Positions 12,278-24,300 of a stretch of DNA of 64,000 nucleotides are shown in pieces (the first letter of the stretch is position 1; every line of letters begins with the position of its first letter). The DNA lies in contig CM060734.1 of NCBI GenBank assembly GCA_030704615.1, forward strand, positions 6,634,001 to 6,698,000. The letters run 5' to 3'. The translations under genes and the position numbers were made by a program. The DNA is from Takakia lepidozioides. Lineage: Eukaryota; Streptophyta; Takakiopsida; Takakiales; Takakiaceae. Under the pieces are notes generated by a model, which worked only from the letters and a program-made list of their open reading frames with translations, searched no databases and was not told the origin of the DNA.

Positions 12278-12886
12278 TTGAGCGTACTTCGCTACTCTTT
12301 TTCAGGGATACCGTGCCGCCGAAATCCTGCTGACTGCCCTTATCATGGCCACGATTATGCTATGTTCAAACCAGAATCAGGAGACATCATTGTCTGGCTC
12401 TCTGTTTTCACAGACGCTTCTGGAATCAAGCGGGAGTCTTTGCGCGCAATGGAGTATCTGGAGGGCTATTACCGCTTTGAGCGAGGTGAGGGCGAGGGTC
12501 AATGCGGTCCTTGGGTCCTGAAAATTGTTGACCTCGATATACCAAGGTGGAATGGGATGCCGGACAGATCACGCACGGCCTCACTTTGGCGCTGGAACTG
12601 CTGCCAGTGGACCAGGGAGGACGGCACCGGGGAAAACTATATTCGTGGAGTTCACTCCGCTTTTCCAGTGTATGGAGACATTCGGCTGAGTTGCGAAGAC
12701 GAATCGCACGGGCACAGGAGGCCCACAGTGACCTTGTCAATGTATGATGGTGGTATGATTGATGGGCATGACATTGTCGTCAGCTCCACCAAGGGCACTA
12801 GATCGACCGCATTGCAGTTTACCTCGAGGTGCCGCATCAGTAATGAGCTTGTTTTGAGGGCTATCGAAGTTCCGTCGACTTGGTGA
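12278..12886 (+). CDS. G family copy 2, orphan protein, 5' truncated
   Basis: The frame is open for 202 codons and is homologous to the last three quarters of copy 1. It shares IPCxRNxxDCPY, DYAMxxxxSGDI, WNCCQWT, YGDIRL, YDGGMIDGHDIVV and the tail ELVLRAIEVPSTW. Homology starts right at the first codons, so the amino-terminal exons are missing. Only 17 bp separate its start from the first exon of copy 1, which points the other way, so the two form a head-to-head inverted junction. A polyadenylation-like AATAAA lies at 12956-12961, 70 bp after the stop. It differs from copy 1 at many residues while keeping the core motifs, which suggests both descend from a functional protein. Confidence 0.5.
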   Translation: MSVLRYSFSGIPCRRNPADCPYHGHDYAMFKPESGDIIVWLSVFTDASGIKRESLRAMEYLEGYYRFERGEGEGQCGPWVLKIVDLDIPRWNGMPDRSRTASLWRWNCCQWTREDGTGENYIRGVHSAFPVYGDIRLSCEDESHGHRRPTVTLSMYDGGMIDGHDIVVSSTKGTRSTALQFTSRCRISNELVLRAIEVPSTW

Positions 12887-12955
12887 CGCCCATGTAGAAG
12901 GAGGAAGGGCTTAGATTTGTCTGGAGTTGCTAAATGTGAGACACCATGTTCGATC

Positions 12956-12961
12956 AATAAA
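12956..12961 (+). promoter_or_regulatory. Putative polyadenylation signal of G copy 2
   Basis: AATAAA, 70 bp downstream of the stop codon of the orphan frame ending at 12886. The placement is right for a plant near-upstream element, but the motif is short. Confidence 0.35.
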
Positions 12962-13149
12962 ACAACCCATCGTACCTCACTTCTGTGTGCTTGTGTTTCA
13001 TCGTGTTCAAGAACTGCCGTAATTGGCCCACTGTTTACAATTTGAGGTCTCATTTGTACAATGTGTCTGTCCATATGACTATACCAGAGTCAGCGATATC
13101 AGAGTCTTGAGGTGAAGAAAATCCATGTATGAGTTGTAGGAAACATGTA

Positions 13150-13890
13150 CACGCCGAAGCTCGGAAATTCGGCACCGCAATTCATTTTTCTCCATGCAGC
13201 GATTTCTGGCAGCTCCCTTTCCTCCGTTGTCGTCGTAACGGAAATGTTGTACATCATTTCATTTCCTGACATGGCATTACCATACTTCGAATTTGAAATG
13301 CGGCGCCGCATTTCCATATTGGACCTTGAACTGTCCAAGCATGTCCAGTCGCTAATGCTTGTCCATGTCCATACTTGAAATGCGGCACCGCATTTCCATG
13401 TCCGTCATCAAAATTTCGTACCGGACAATGAAATGCGGCACAACATTTCCGGAGAGCACAATGGAATGCGGTGCCGCATTTCCGTCGAAGGGTCTGGAAT
13501 TGGACAAACAACAATGGAAGTTCTGGAAATGCGGCACCGCATTTCCATGTCTGTCATCAAAATATCGAATCGGACAATGGAATGCGGTGCCGCATTTCCG
13601 TCAAAGGGTCTGGAATTGGGCAAACAACAATGTCCGTTTTGGAAATGCGGCGCCGCATTTCCATGTACGTCATCGAAATTTCTTATTGGACAATGGAATG
13701 CGGTGCCGCATTCCCGTCTAGCATCATGGAATGGGGAGCCCAAGAACGTCGATGGGTCTGCAGTTGGAAAAATGTCCATCTCCAAAAGGTAAATGCGGCA
13801 CCGCATTTCCATGTTCGACCTCCGCCTTTCGATTTACATCCATGGAAGGAGCTGACAATCGGCAAAACTGCCGTGTCGAAAACGGAAATG
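13150..13890. repeat. Palindrome array 1 (AAATGCGGCGCCGCATTT type)
   Basis: About eleven copies of a 20-22 bp palindrome whose arms are GGAAATGCG and CGCATTTCC, with cores GGCGCC, GGCACC or GGTGCC. Centres lie near 13299, 13378, 13431, 13464, 13528, 13579, 13643, 13694 and 13791. Spacing alternates around 51 and 64 bp in the middle of the array. It sits between G copy 2 and the 3' end of P copy 2. Confidence 0.85.
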
Positions 13891-13953
13891 TGGCACCTGT
13901 TCGGTGTTCGGATAAGGAAACTCTTTCCTTATCCTTCTGTCCTCCCTAGCCCT

Positions 13954-16900
13954 CTACAAAATCTGCTCTACTTTACTGGGATTCTCACATCGTCTAATCG
14001 CTGTATTTGCGAGTTTAGCTGCATAACTAGGAAGGGAGTAGTCCTTCACCAGGCTCGTCATGAAGTCGGCCCTCGCAAAGAACGGGACATTCTTCCGGGC
14101 AGGAAGTGTAGGCCCTACATGTTTCGACCCGGATCCTGGAATCCTGCACATAACAATCACCAACGAGACCAATGAGAACCACAGTCCGGAAATGCGTTTG
14201 ACAAAAAATCACCCAGAAGGCTTTGCAAACTTACAATGCTTGCACTCACTCGTATTGCCGGTTCTCTTTGGCATCAATGTCCACTGTCTCTTCCTCTGAC
14301 TCCGACGAATCCGAGGAGTCCTTGGCTTCGATGGGAGCCTTCACATTCCGTTGCAGCCCTTCCAGATGGGATCCCCAGACGGATGTGTCCTTCTCGTAGG
14401 CAAAGAGGTGCCGGTCGGAAAACCGCCCAGCCCACATTGAGGCACCTGTTACAATGCCATCCACACATTATGACATGGCCCTTCAGATGTTGCGAATGAA
14501 AGCATAACGAGAGTTTGCAGAATAGCATACAACAAGATTCTACATACCTGTCCCACAGATGAGGTCGAGCACTGTGCCCTCCACGTCAGTGCATGTCTCC
14601 ATAATTGTCTGAATGAAGGCAGGGCTCCGAGTGCGTGAATACCGCAGGGGTTCAGTTGAAGTGAGGCTATGAGGGAGAAGTTCCGTGGGAACGTTGTTGA
14701 ATAGGACGTCGTAATCGATGAGGTCGCAGTTCGGGTCAACCAACAATCCCTCCTTCCGGAAAGCAAAGGTCGAGTTCTCCTTCACAAAGCAGTATGCATC
14801 GAATTGCTTCGTCTGCATACACAGTGGGGAACGATTAGAAATCGAATGCGGCACCGCATTTCAAAACTCCTAAGAAAATGAAAGGACGAGTGCCAAGATC
14901 GTAATTACCTTCTTCCCTTCCGACTAAAGGCCCAATGTGTTGATGCACGTCCACTTCTTCTTCAGAATTGGGACGGCGCTCTTGCGGGTCCACTTCGCAA
15001 TTCCTGTCTGCGTGTTTTTGCCTCTGCTCGCCAGGACAACCACACAGCCTCTGTCGTCCAACACCATGCGGGCGAGCCCGAATCCTTTCTTCCAAAAGTC
15101 CTCGGAGTACCTGTTCCAAGATGGCAAAGCTTGCAGTCCTTCCACAGGCTCTCCGTCCGGAATATCCAAGATGATCATATCGCAAGACCACTCGGTGGCA
15201 TTTCCGCCCCTCCTGCAATCCTTGTCTGCACACACCCTCTCAAAGAACGAGACCATCTTCAGAAACCCAGGGGTGTCGGAAGGCTCTTCGGCAGCCGCCT
15301 TCTTCAGTGCTATGCCCTTCAGACCCTCCATGGTCTTCATGTATGCCAACTTGGCTGCCCGTCCATCCAAAGCCGCCAAGAAACTCTCATTCACACACTG
15401 GACTACTGTATCGGGATCCACTTTTGGCCTCTTCATTTCCACCGGCTCGAAAGGGTGCCCCCCCCGGGGGTTGAAGAGTGCCTTCTTTGCCGAGCCAGTT
15501 CTCGTCCCTCTCGTGACAACCGTGGGCACAGGGGATTTCGGCTGCGTCTCGGGGGGTGGGCTGGTTGCAAAGTCTCCATCGGAGTCCTCTTCCTCACCCT
15601 CTACCTGCACTATCTGTTTCTGCTTCTTCGTTTTCTTGGGTGTCACAACTGCTGCTCCTTGCTGGCGAGTCCGCTTCTTGGACCCCTTCTGTTGAGCCTG
15701 CATAGCTGCATCCACCGTCTTCTGTGCCATCTCAGTTGCCTTTCTGGATTGTTCCAAAGCAGCAGCTTCCTTTGCCGACTCTGGCCGAGCATGGACACGT
15801 CTTTCCTTTCTCTTCTCTTCTGCTTTCACGTGCAGATCTTTCTCAGACTCGTCAACAATTCCGCTAGACATGTCCAGGTACCACGAGCATCCAACCAGAT
15901 GCGCGGCATGCCATTGTTTCTGCATCTCGGGTGTGTAGATATAGCTTGGGCCCGCCACGGTCCAAGCCATGAAGAACGGGGGCTCTTGAGCCAGGGCCCC
16001 TATCTGAAGAAGCACGTATTTCATATACCTGCAGGGCAGTCAGCATGCGTGAGCAAAAGTTGAGACCAACGTACTCGCAGAGTGCAACCGAAAACATAAA
16101 ATGCGAATGCGGTGCCGCATTTCCCAGACAAACCTCATTACTAGGCTTTGCATACAAGGACAGGCTTCACCTGTAAACAATTCGCATTGCAGCTTTTCCC
16201 GCTCCCTCCTGATGTGTAAACTCCACGCTCCTTCTTGCTGTCTGCAGCTCCCTGGCGAAGAGGTTGTCCTTGTAAGCACATCTGAAACGTGTCACGTAGT
16301 CTTCCAATGTCTGTATTCCATCCCAAACGAATTTGTATGCATTACGACTTGCTCCTTCGCATTCGTCATTACCTGCGATTCCCACATGCATTGTCACGTA
16401 GCAGTTCAGGGAATTCATTTCAGAAAAGCAAATATGGGGAAGTACCTTGAATTACCTGGAACCACCAAGTCATGCGGTTGAGCCACACATCCACTGCAGG
16501 GTCGGAAACTTGGAGTGGAAAAGACCACATTGTCCTTATACTCTCCGATGCATTCCAGATCGACAGCCACCGTGTCTGCCATTTCCGATCCAATGTCAGG
16601 AGCAGGAAGAAGAGTGGCTATTGCTAGGAAGGAACTTCAGTGAATTGAAACATCACCTTCTCTTTCGCTTCAACACATGCCATTGAGAGGTGATGCAGTT
16701 TCTCCAACTGCATGGTCGGCTGCATGGCCCGAGAATAGTGTTTTGCAATCTCGGGGATGAAGTCCTTTCCAAGTGCCGGATCTGCAATGGCCACTAGCTT
16801 CACAAGCTTTGACTTGTATTTCGTTCTGGACTTGACCCCGGCTTCCTTCAAGTGCTCAGTCAATGACTGCAACGTTTTGACCTGCCCCTCACTTTCCATG

Positions 16901-18580
16901 AAGAAGCGTTTGGCATGGGCCAAATCCAGCTTGATGTTTGACTGCCAACAAAAACATTACATTCGATTCATGTGGAAAGATTACCGGAAATTGGGGAAGG
17001 ATGAGCAGAGGGAAATGGGAGGACGACTTACTTCGTATATCACCTCCACCATTCCATCCATAGTGAGACGATACCATGTCCGGTCAGTTTTTGCCACGGC
17101 TTTCTGAATGAGCTCGGGCTCCAGCATTTCCGCGAACATGTGCGGATCAGTGAGACCAGTTTTCCTCACCCTGTACAGCATATGTGCCATGTGGGTATGC
17201 ACGTACGCATTTTCAGTGACCCTGCAAGGCACACTCTCCAGTTCAGTCCACAAAAGCACGGAAACAAAACAGATTGGAAACCGAAATGCGGCACCGCATT
17301 TCGAACGTGCTTGGGAGGGTATGAGTATCTTACGAGTTGAGGTCCGCCATGGCATTCTTGAGCAGGGAGGAGTCTGCCGCCTTCACCTTGAGGATGACAC
17401 ACTCCACCATGTAATGCCAGCCAATGTGCTTGGCATGGTTCTGCTTGATGTACTCCCACCAGGCGAGAAGTCGGTGATTCCCGTCCCACACAAAGAACAT
17501 TTTACCCGACATATGGCCGAAGTCGGGATCACCCTTCAGTGTTGCCTCGAATTCGTCATTGCGAGTGTGCCAGTGGGTATCCCATGTTGACAATTCCTCC
17601 GCAGTGGGTCCACGAGATTCGCCGTCCTCATTCTCAAGGGAAACGTAGAAGGCTGGCGAACCTAGACGGTACCCTTCTCGAAATGCGAACTTGAGCTTAT
17701 CCACATCTCTGGGAAGTGCCTGCCTGACGATGGGAAGGGAGACCATGCGACAAAGTGGGATTCAAAGAGTCCGCTGGAATACCCTGCTGCCCAGAACTCT
17801 GCCAATGCTACTATGTGTATCCTCCAACATTGTATCCGCTGCACTTTGGAATTCCTCCGGAGACATTTCTGCTGGTGGCGGCAGGGGCTGAGTAGCTTGA
17901 GCATCCCCAACTGGAGCTGCACTCTGGGGAATCTTTGCGGACAATTCTGCAATCGCAGAGGCCTCCTCCGGGCCTTCAGTGGTCAGGTCTTCCTCAACTG
18001 TGGTCAGGTCTTGCTGAGAACGTTGAGAGGCAGCACCCTCCTCCGGTACCAGATCGACGGTCGATCCCATTGCCTTCGCTGCAGCAGAGACGCCCCTAAC
18101 ATCAGCAGGCTGGAAATCAAGCAGGAACTGGGCTTCAGCTCATGGAATCGGTTTAGCGGGAGACTGCTCCGCCCTCCCCCTGATTGCCTTGTGCTTCCTC
18201 ATTCTTGCAGGTGAAGGTGTGTGCTGCAATTGAATCTGCTTCATTTGCCTGGGTGGGGGGGAAACGGCCTGGTCCGGTTCAGAAACAAGTTGAAGGACGG
18301 GCTGCTTCTTCTTCGTCTTTGCTGGAGAAGAGCTAGACCCCTGCTGGCGATTCTCCATGACCTTTGAAGGAGAGTCGCTCTCTGGGGCTTTGAACTGCAA
18401 AGACTTGCCCTTGGAAGCCGCGTCCTTGAAATGCACAGGGCTAGGACCGGCAGGAAGACCCGTGCTCGTGGATCGGCTGGGTGTGCGTGCTGCAGCTAGC
18501 TCCACGGACTCTGCCTACGGCTCTTCAGATTCCTGCGATCCCTCCAGCACGTCCACCTTTCCGGTTAGGCATGCAAACAT
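13954..18580 (-). pseudogene. P gene copy 2: complete ParB-like plus methyltransferase-like gene, interrupted by stops
   Basis: This is the only copy with all exons. Exon 1 (18580-17335) starts MFACLTGKVDVLEG, has a basic Ser/Pro-rich disordered part, then VSLPIVRQALPRDVDKLKFA, EGYRLGSPAFYVSL and the signature GKMFFVWDGNHRLLAW, the DGNHR loop of ParB/sulfiredoxin-like domains. Four helical exons follow (about 17222-16166, including KHYSRAMQPTMQLEKLHHLS and MWSFPLQ). Exon 6 (16029-14927) brings an acidic/basic linker and CDMIILDIPDGE. Exon 7 carries RSPAFIQTIMETC and VLDLICGTG, exon 8 ASMWAG and RHLFAYEKD, exon 9 the end. Exon 1 has one TAG and two TGA, all readable as CAG or CGA changed by C to T; exon 5 has an indel. 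Introns near 14840, 16105 and 17290 each hold one GGCGCC-type palindrome. ParB fused to an N6/N4 methyltransferase is an architecture known from prophages. Confidence 0.6.
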
Positions 18581-19204
18581 CTTCTGCAGTCAAGTCTCCT
18601 AGCATACAGTCTAAGAATTGTAGAAAAAAAATGAGGCGGGTTTCGGTGCTCGATCAGCTGGCGAATCCCGATAGCACGGAGCTCTCATTGGTGGCTGGGT
18701 TGCCTGCGTGGCCTAATGCTGCGAGATGGCAATCTCCTCCTGTAGACGCATCTGCTTCCACCCCTTCGTCATTGGCCTACGTCCGAAATACAATTTTTGA
18801 AGCTTGCGACGATGTCTCTTCTCTGGTGCACGTACTCCCTCCCTCTCAGGTTCGAGCATAAGAAGAACAGAGACAGGGAAAAGGGGCGAAGAGTGCAGAT
18901 GGAAAGGGCGCGAGAGGGGTGACTGAGGAGACACGACAAAAGAAGATGAAACGGCGGTGATGCACCACTTGGGTTCGAAAGGGTTGGACGAAGTGTCTCC
19001 TCGTGGACTTTGCGTCATTACGAAATTTGAATCGTTCAGGGTACGCCTGCCGTCCGAAAAACAAACATCATTATCCAACGGTCAGGCCGCGCCGCCTCAT
19101 GCCACTTCAGTTTGATAGAGTGCAGACATGTGCCGCAATTCCGTTGCTCCACGTGTTCACATTTCAAGGCATTTCCGTCCCAACGTCTCATGAGTTGGAG
19201 TGAA
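18581..19204. other. 5' flank of P copy 2, no gene recognised
   Basis: No convincing second gene. A plus-strand frame overlapping the P start (18481-18861) has no motif and is probably chance. No clear TATA box could be assigned. Confidence 0.35.
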
Positions 19205-20930
19205 AATGCGAATGCGGCGCCGCATTTCCGTTAAGTACCATCACGAAGCTACACATCCGTACTTGTTAGAAGAAAATGCGGCACCGCATTTCCGTTCCAC
19301 CTTCACATACCTTAGTTGTTGAACGGAAATACGGTGCCGCATTTCCGTCCCACAGCTCCATGTATGAGATACAAAAGGGAAATGCGGCGCCGCATTTCCG
19401 TTCTGGAATGTCGAAAGGTGCGATTCGGACGGAAATGCGGCACAACATTTCAGTTCCCGTGGTTCATGATTTTCAATCTGAACGGAAATGCGGTACCGCA
19501 TTTCCGTTCCCCCTTCACATACCTTAGTTGTTGAACGGAAATAGGGTGCCGCATTTCCGTCCCACAGCACCATGTGTGAGATACAAAAGGGAAATGCGGC
19601 GCCGCATTTCCGTTCTGGATGTCGAAAGGTGCGATTCGGACGGAAATGCGGCACAACATTTCAGTTCCCGTGGTTCATGATTTTCAATCTGAACGGAAAT
19701 GCGGTACCGCATTTCCGTTCCCCCTTCACATACCTTAGTTGATGAACGGAAATGCCGTGCCACATTTCCGTTCGGGAAAGTATAGAGGTTTGAAGGTCTC
19801 ACATGGATGGAAATGCGGCACCACATTTCCGTCCCACAGCTCCAGGCCTCATATACAAAACGGAAATGCGGCGCCGCATTTCCGTTCTAGAATGTCGGAA
19901 GGTGCGACTCGGACGGAAATGCGGTGCCGCATTTCTGTTCCCGTTGTTCCATGATTTTCAGTCAGAACGGAAATGCGGTAGCGCATTTCCGTTCTGTAGA
20001 GTATTAAGGTCTGACCCTGGCGGAAATGCGGCGCCGCATTTCCGTTTTGGAATGTCGGAAGGTGCGACTCCGACGGAAATGCGGTACCGCATTTCCGTTC
20101 CGATGTTTCACGATTTTTCATCAGAACGGAAATGCGGTGCCGCATTTCCGTTCTGGAATGTCGGGAGGTGCGACTCGGATGGAAATGCGCTGCCGCATTT
20201 CAGTTCCGATGGTTCACGATTTTCAGTCAGAACGGAAATGTGGTACCGCATTTCCGTTCTGGATAGTATGAATGTCTCAAGCGGTCGGAACTGCACTCGG
20301 CTCCTTGCATCAGATACAAAACGGAAATGCGGCGCCGCATTTCCGTTCTGGAATGTCGGAAAGTGCGACTCGGACGGAAATGCGGTGCCGCATTTCTGTT
20401 CCCGTTGTTCATAATTCTCAATCAGAACGGAAATGCGGTACCGCATTTCCGTTCCACCTTCATTTACTGTGCTTGCTGGATGGAAATGCGTTACCGCATT
20501 TCCGTTCTGGAAAGTATGAATGTCTTGTGAGGACGGAAATGCGGTGCAGCATTTCTATCCCTCAGCTCCCTGCGTCAGATATAAAACGGAAATGCGGCGC
20601 CGTATTTCTGTTCTGGTATGTCGGAAGGTGCGACTGCGACGGAAATGCGTTGCCGCATTTCTGTTCCCGTTGTTCATAATTCTCAATCAGAACGGAAATG
20701 CGGTACCACATTTCCGTTTCACCTTCACATACCGTGCTTGCTGGATGGAAATGCGTTACCGCATTTCCGTTCTGGAGAGTATAAAGGTTTCCCCCGGACA
20801 GAAACTTGGTGCCGCATTTCTGTCGCTCTGGTGCATGACCAAGATGCAATACGGAAATGCGGCGCCGTATTTCCGTCCAACAGCAATCGAAAGAATCACT
20901 CCGGACGGAAATCTGGAACCTCATTTCCAC
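19205..20930. repeat. Palindrome array 2: about 32 palindromes with 53-bp period and higher-order structure
   Basis: About 32 copies of a palindrome with arms GGAAATGCG / CGCATTTCC are spaced very regularly. Cores lie near 19861, 19914, 19969, 20021, 20074, 20127, 20180 and 20233, close to 53 bp apart. The roughly 30-bp intervals fall into five families that recur in order: A (TTCTGGAATGTCGGAAGG), B (TTCCCGTTGTTCATGATT), C (TTCCACCTTCACATACC), D (TTCTGGAAAGTATGAATG) and E (CCCACAGCTCCATG). This makes a higher-order unit of about 265 bp. The core depends on position: GGCGCC follows E, GGTGCC or GGCACA follows A, GGTACC follows B. The array ends about 380 bp before the transposase start at 21311. 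Confidence 0.9.
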
Positions 20931-21310
20931 ATGCTGAACCTGAATGGGTTGCATTGTTCCGAAACAACACAATTGCGGCCAGTCTTGATGAGCACAACTT
21001 GGTTGTCTGACCGTTTTAACTAACAGTACTGGCACTTGTCAGTACGAACGTTCCTGTCTGCACCGAGAATACTGCTGGATCCACCCTCAAGAGAAACTGT
21101 CAGGAGATGTTATTTCGTCGCCGAATCGGCCATCATTGTCATACTTACTGGCTATGGAATCACACCTCCCACCTTCATGCATGTAGCTTGAAACAATACT
21201 TTCCACTTCAATGTGGGACTTCCAATTGTCAATGGACTCCGCATGGTGCCTGTGAGCCTTGGTCTGTCGCTATACTGAACCTCGCACTTGCCAACTTCGT
21301 GCGGTGTTCG

Positions 21311-24300
21311 ATGGCTCCGAATTCCTACGCGTTAGTTTGCTGTCCTCCGCAACTTGGGAGAGCCTGGATCCCAAATGAGGGAGGACTTTGCAGAGTGACT
21401 AAAACTTACCTTTGTTCCAAATTCAAGCTCAAACCGGGCACAATTTATTTGGAAGAAGAAAGGAAGGATGTTCCTGGACAGGTTGACGAGACCATTGTCG
21501 TGCTAGGTAACGACGGAGGTTGCGGAATTGAATGGCACGTACCCCCATCAGACACTATCCTGTATCGAGCTGTGGGAATGCCCATTCCCTTTCCGAATCA
21601 GTCGCTGCCCACACCATCCACAAAGGAGTCCGGAAACCGACAGGCGGCCACTGCCATTAGAGAGGTATGCAACGATAATCATTCCCGACCTGGACCGTCA
21701 AGACCCTCCATAGCTTCTCGTGTGGACGTATTCGACATTTCCGACGATGAAGATGAGTGCATTGAGGTCCCCATGTCCTCCACACGGTCGTTCAAATCCG
21801 AGATGGACGTCTCTGCAGGTGCTACGCATGTACCCTCGAGCATAACTCCAACCCGGTCCATTGTGCAGCTCCTACGGCAACATCACCTCGATGGTTCTCG
21901 CTCCGAGCTGGCTGCTCTCGACTATGCCAAATTTCCGGTCAGGAAGGTAACGTATCTGCCTCCCGAAGTCGATGGCAATGTCATCTTCGAGTTTCCACCT
22001 GTTACTTCTCAAACAAAGCCTCAGGGATGTTAACAGACATGGATCGAAAGCATGACGGACACCCCTGGTGTGTGACGAAGACCAGTAGCACAAAAATTGC
22101 TGATGGTGTTCGTGTACGATACGTCCTCTGTGCGGGGAAGCTGAGGTGCCTCAATCCCGCCTGCTTCCACTTTCTTTCCAAAGGAGGGCGGAGAAACGAG
22201 ATGGATTGGACTGGCACAACGCATCATCCATTCATTGTCTCCAGCCAAGCTCCTGCGGGTACTTTCAAGTGCGCTCATTGCAAAGAACCATCGACGTGCA
22301 TGTCCATGTGCAGAGCCAAGCAATATTACGTTATCCATTTGCTCCCGGACTTGACTAGAGCTTGCATACACGTTGGGGTCCACTGCCACCCCTTGGCGAG
22401 AGGCAACATGCGTGAGGCTGTGCAGGAAGCACACGACATCATAAAAGAGGAGGTGAAATTGAGCCCCAGAGCCAGGCCAAAGCAGATTCAGCTGAAGGCA
22501 GCCCACAAGATTGCTCTTGGCAAAATCATGTCTGAAGATGGTTCAGACCGAGTGCCCTTGAATGAAGAGGAGATGCTTGACCTGTTGGAGTCCGTCTCGC
22601 ACGTTTGTAGTCCAAATGTGCGGAATCACATCGTATCTTGCAAGCAGGAGTTCGGCCGGGGGTCGGACATGCACTCAATCCTGGAGGTGAAATGAATGAC
22701 TGGATATGACTACATCCAAGGTAGCAGGTTTCCAGGGCAAGGCAGCGAATCCGATCGTTGTTACATTTTTAAAATGTCGACGTGTGGGCCTGGGAGTGGG
22801 AGTCGACTTGGTCACTCGCATGACAACTGGAAACTTGTCGAATGTTTGGGTGATGTTTGATCACATCAAGCGAATTACAAACCATCAGTGGGTGACTATG
22901 GGTGCGCATGTTTATGACTATCACTCCAAGAGGCTCATGACGATTGCAATCTGCGAGATGAAAGGGGAGGACACACAGTCGGAGATGCATATGTGGGAGG
23001 GCATAAACGAGCAGATGGCAAGGGCGGGATTGCCAGAGCCCAATTTCAGGGGATTCATGGCAGACAACACTCAGGCCAACTAGGCAGCGGTGCGGCGTGT
23101 GTACGGTGAGGACCCCAATGTTCCAATGGAGGGGAAAGAGAGATCCTGTGGATTCCATTGGATGCAGAGTTTATCCCACTACACTACCAAATTTGTTGCT
23201 AGCTCATTCCAGGCTGAACACCGTGTCCTTTGTATGGCGTGGAAGGATGCACCACATTTGATGACGCGGAGGTTAAGTTTGCTATCATCGAGGCTTGGTG
23301 GAACACGTCAGGTGTAGTGGAGACAACCAATCTGGGAGCCTTGCACAGCTGGTTGGGGTGGTGGCATTTCCGGTATCGACAGTTCGGACAGTACATGCGG
23401 GAGGTATGATGCTGTCATTTTCGTGCAATTGTCTTTCTATTACGGACCTTTCCATTGGTTCCTCACCATTGTCTGTGTCCTTGTAGGAGTGGTGCTTGGA
23501 TTCCGACACGGACATGCCGAACACGAATATGGCAGAATCAGTGCACTCCTCCTGGCGAGCGTCTTCTGCCGCACATCTGGTGGATGTAGTGACGGCCACA
23601 ACGGAGGACATCGACAGAGCAATCATGCAGCAAGCCACGTACTACAAGTTCCTGAGCGGGAAACAATGGGGCTTTGGGCTGGACAGGGAGGAATTGTTGG
23701 TACGAACAGCTTCGAGGTCGAAGAATCCACTGAAATGGGCGACATCATTGCGAGAGAAGATCAAAGGGACGCCTCTGCACCGCAGAGGTGAGCACCTAGA
23801 GGGGGACGTCCGTACTCGCCCTGTGAGGTGGAGGATTGAAGAGGAACCCGGATGCAAAGAGGATTCCTGGAGATCCGACAGGAACATTCGGACAGCACCT
23901 CGAGGGCCCGTCATGTTGCCGCACAATGTGTCTTCCAGCAGTGGAAGCCCAAGAAATTCCAGATCACCATCGCCTTCAAGCGAGGATTCCGTGCGAGAAA
24001 TTCCCACCGCTCGCTTGCCCCAGATTCCGCCCGCTGATATGCAGTATGGCCAAGCCATTGTGGAGACGACTGTGTCTGCGTCACAGTGGAGAATTGCTCG
24101 CACAAAGCCGTCGTTTCGAGGCAGGTGTTCCGCAATTCGAGTGGATACACGGCAACGTTGTTTAGAGATGATAAGGAGGAATCCAGATGGTGCTGTCCCT
24201 GCTCCTACTTTTACAGGAAGATTTGTCCATGCAAAGTTTGCGGAGGCGACAACCACCCAGTTCTGGTTCTGCAGGCACGACATTATGACTTGCGTGTATG

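Noticed and set aside
13099-13865. Overlapping frames with MRCRISV or NAVPHF repeats
   Set aside because: Same cause as above: translated palindromes of array 1.
15131-16063. A 310-codon plus-strand frame opposite P exon 6
   Set aside because: It is the antisense of the methyltransferase-like exon. The minus strand has the homologue at 9.1-10.3 kb, splice sites and motifs.
19205-20930. CRISPR array (regular palindromic repeats with about 30-bp intervals)
   Set aside because: The DNA is eukaryotic, the intervals fall into five recurring families instead of being unique, the repeat cores vary, and there is no cas gene. It is a phased satellite.
19241-21035. Repetitive proteins with CGAAFPF and RRRISV motifs on both strands
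   Set aside because: They are translations of the 53-bp palindrome array. Because the repeat is palindromic, all six frames give similar peptides; these are not genes.
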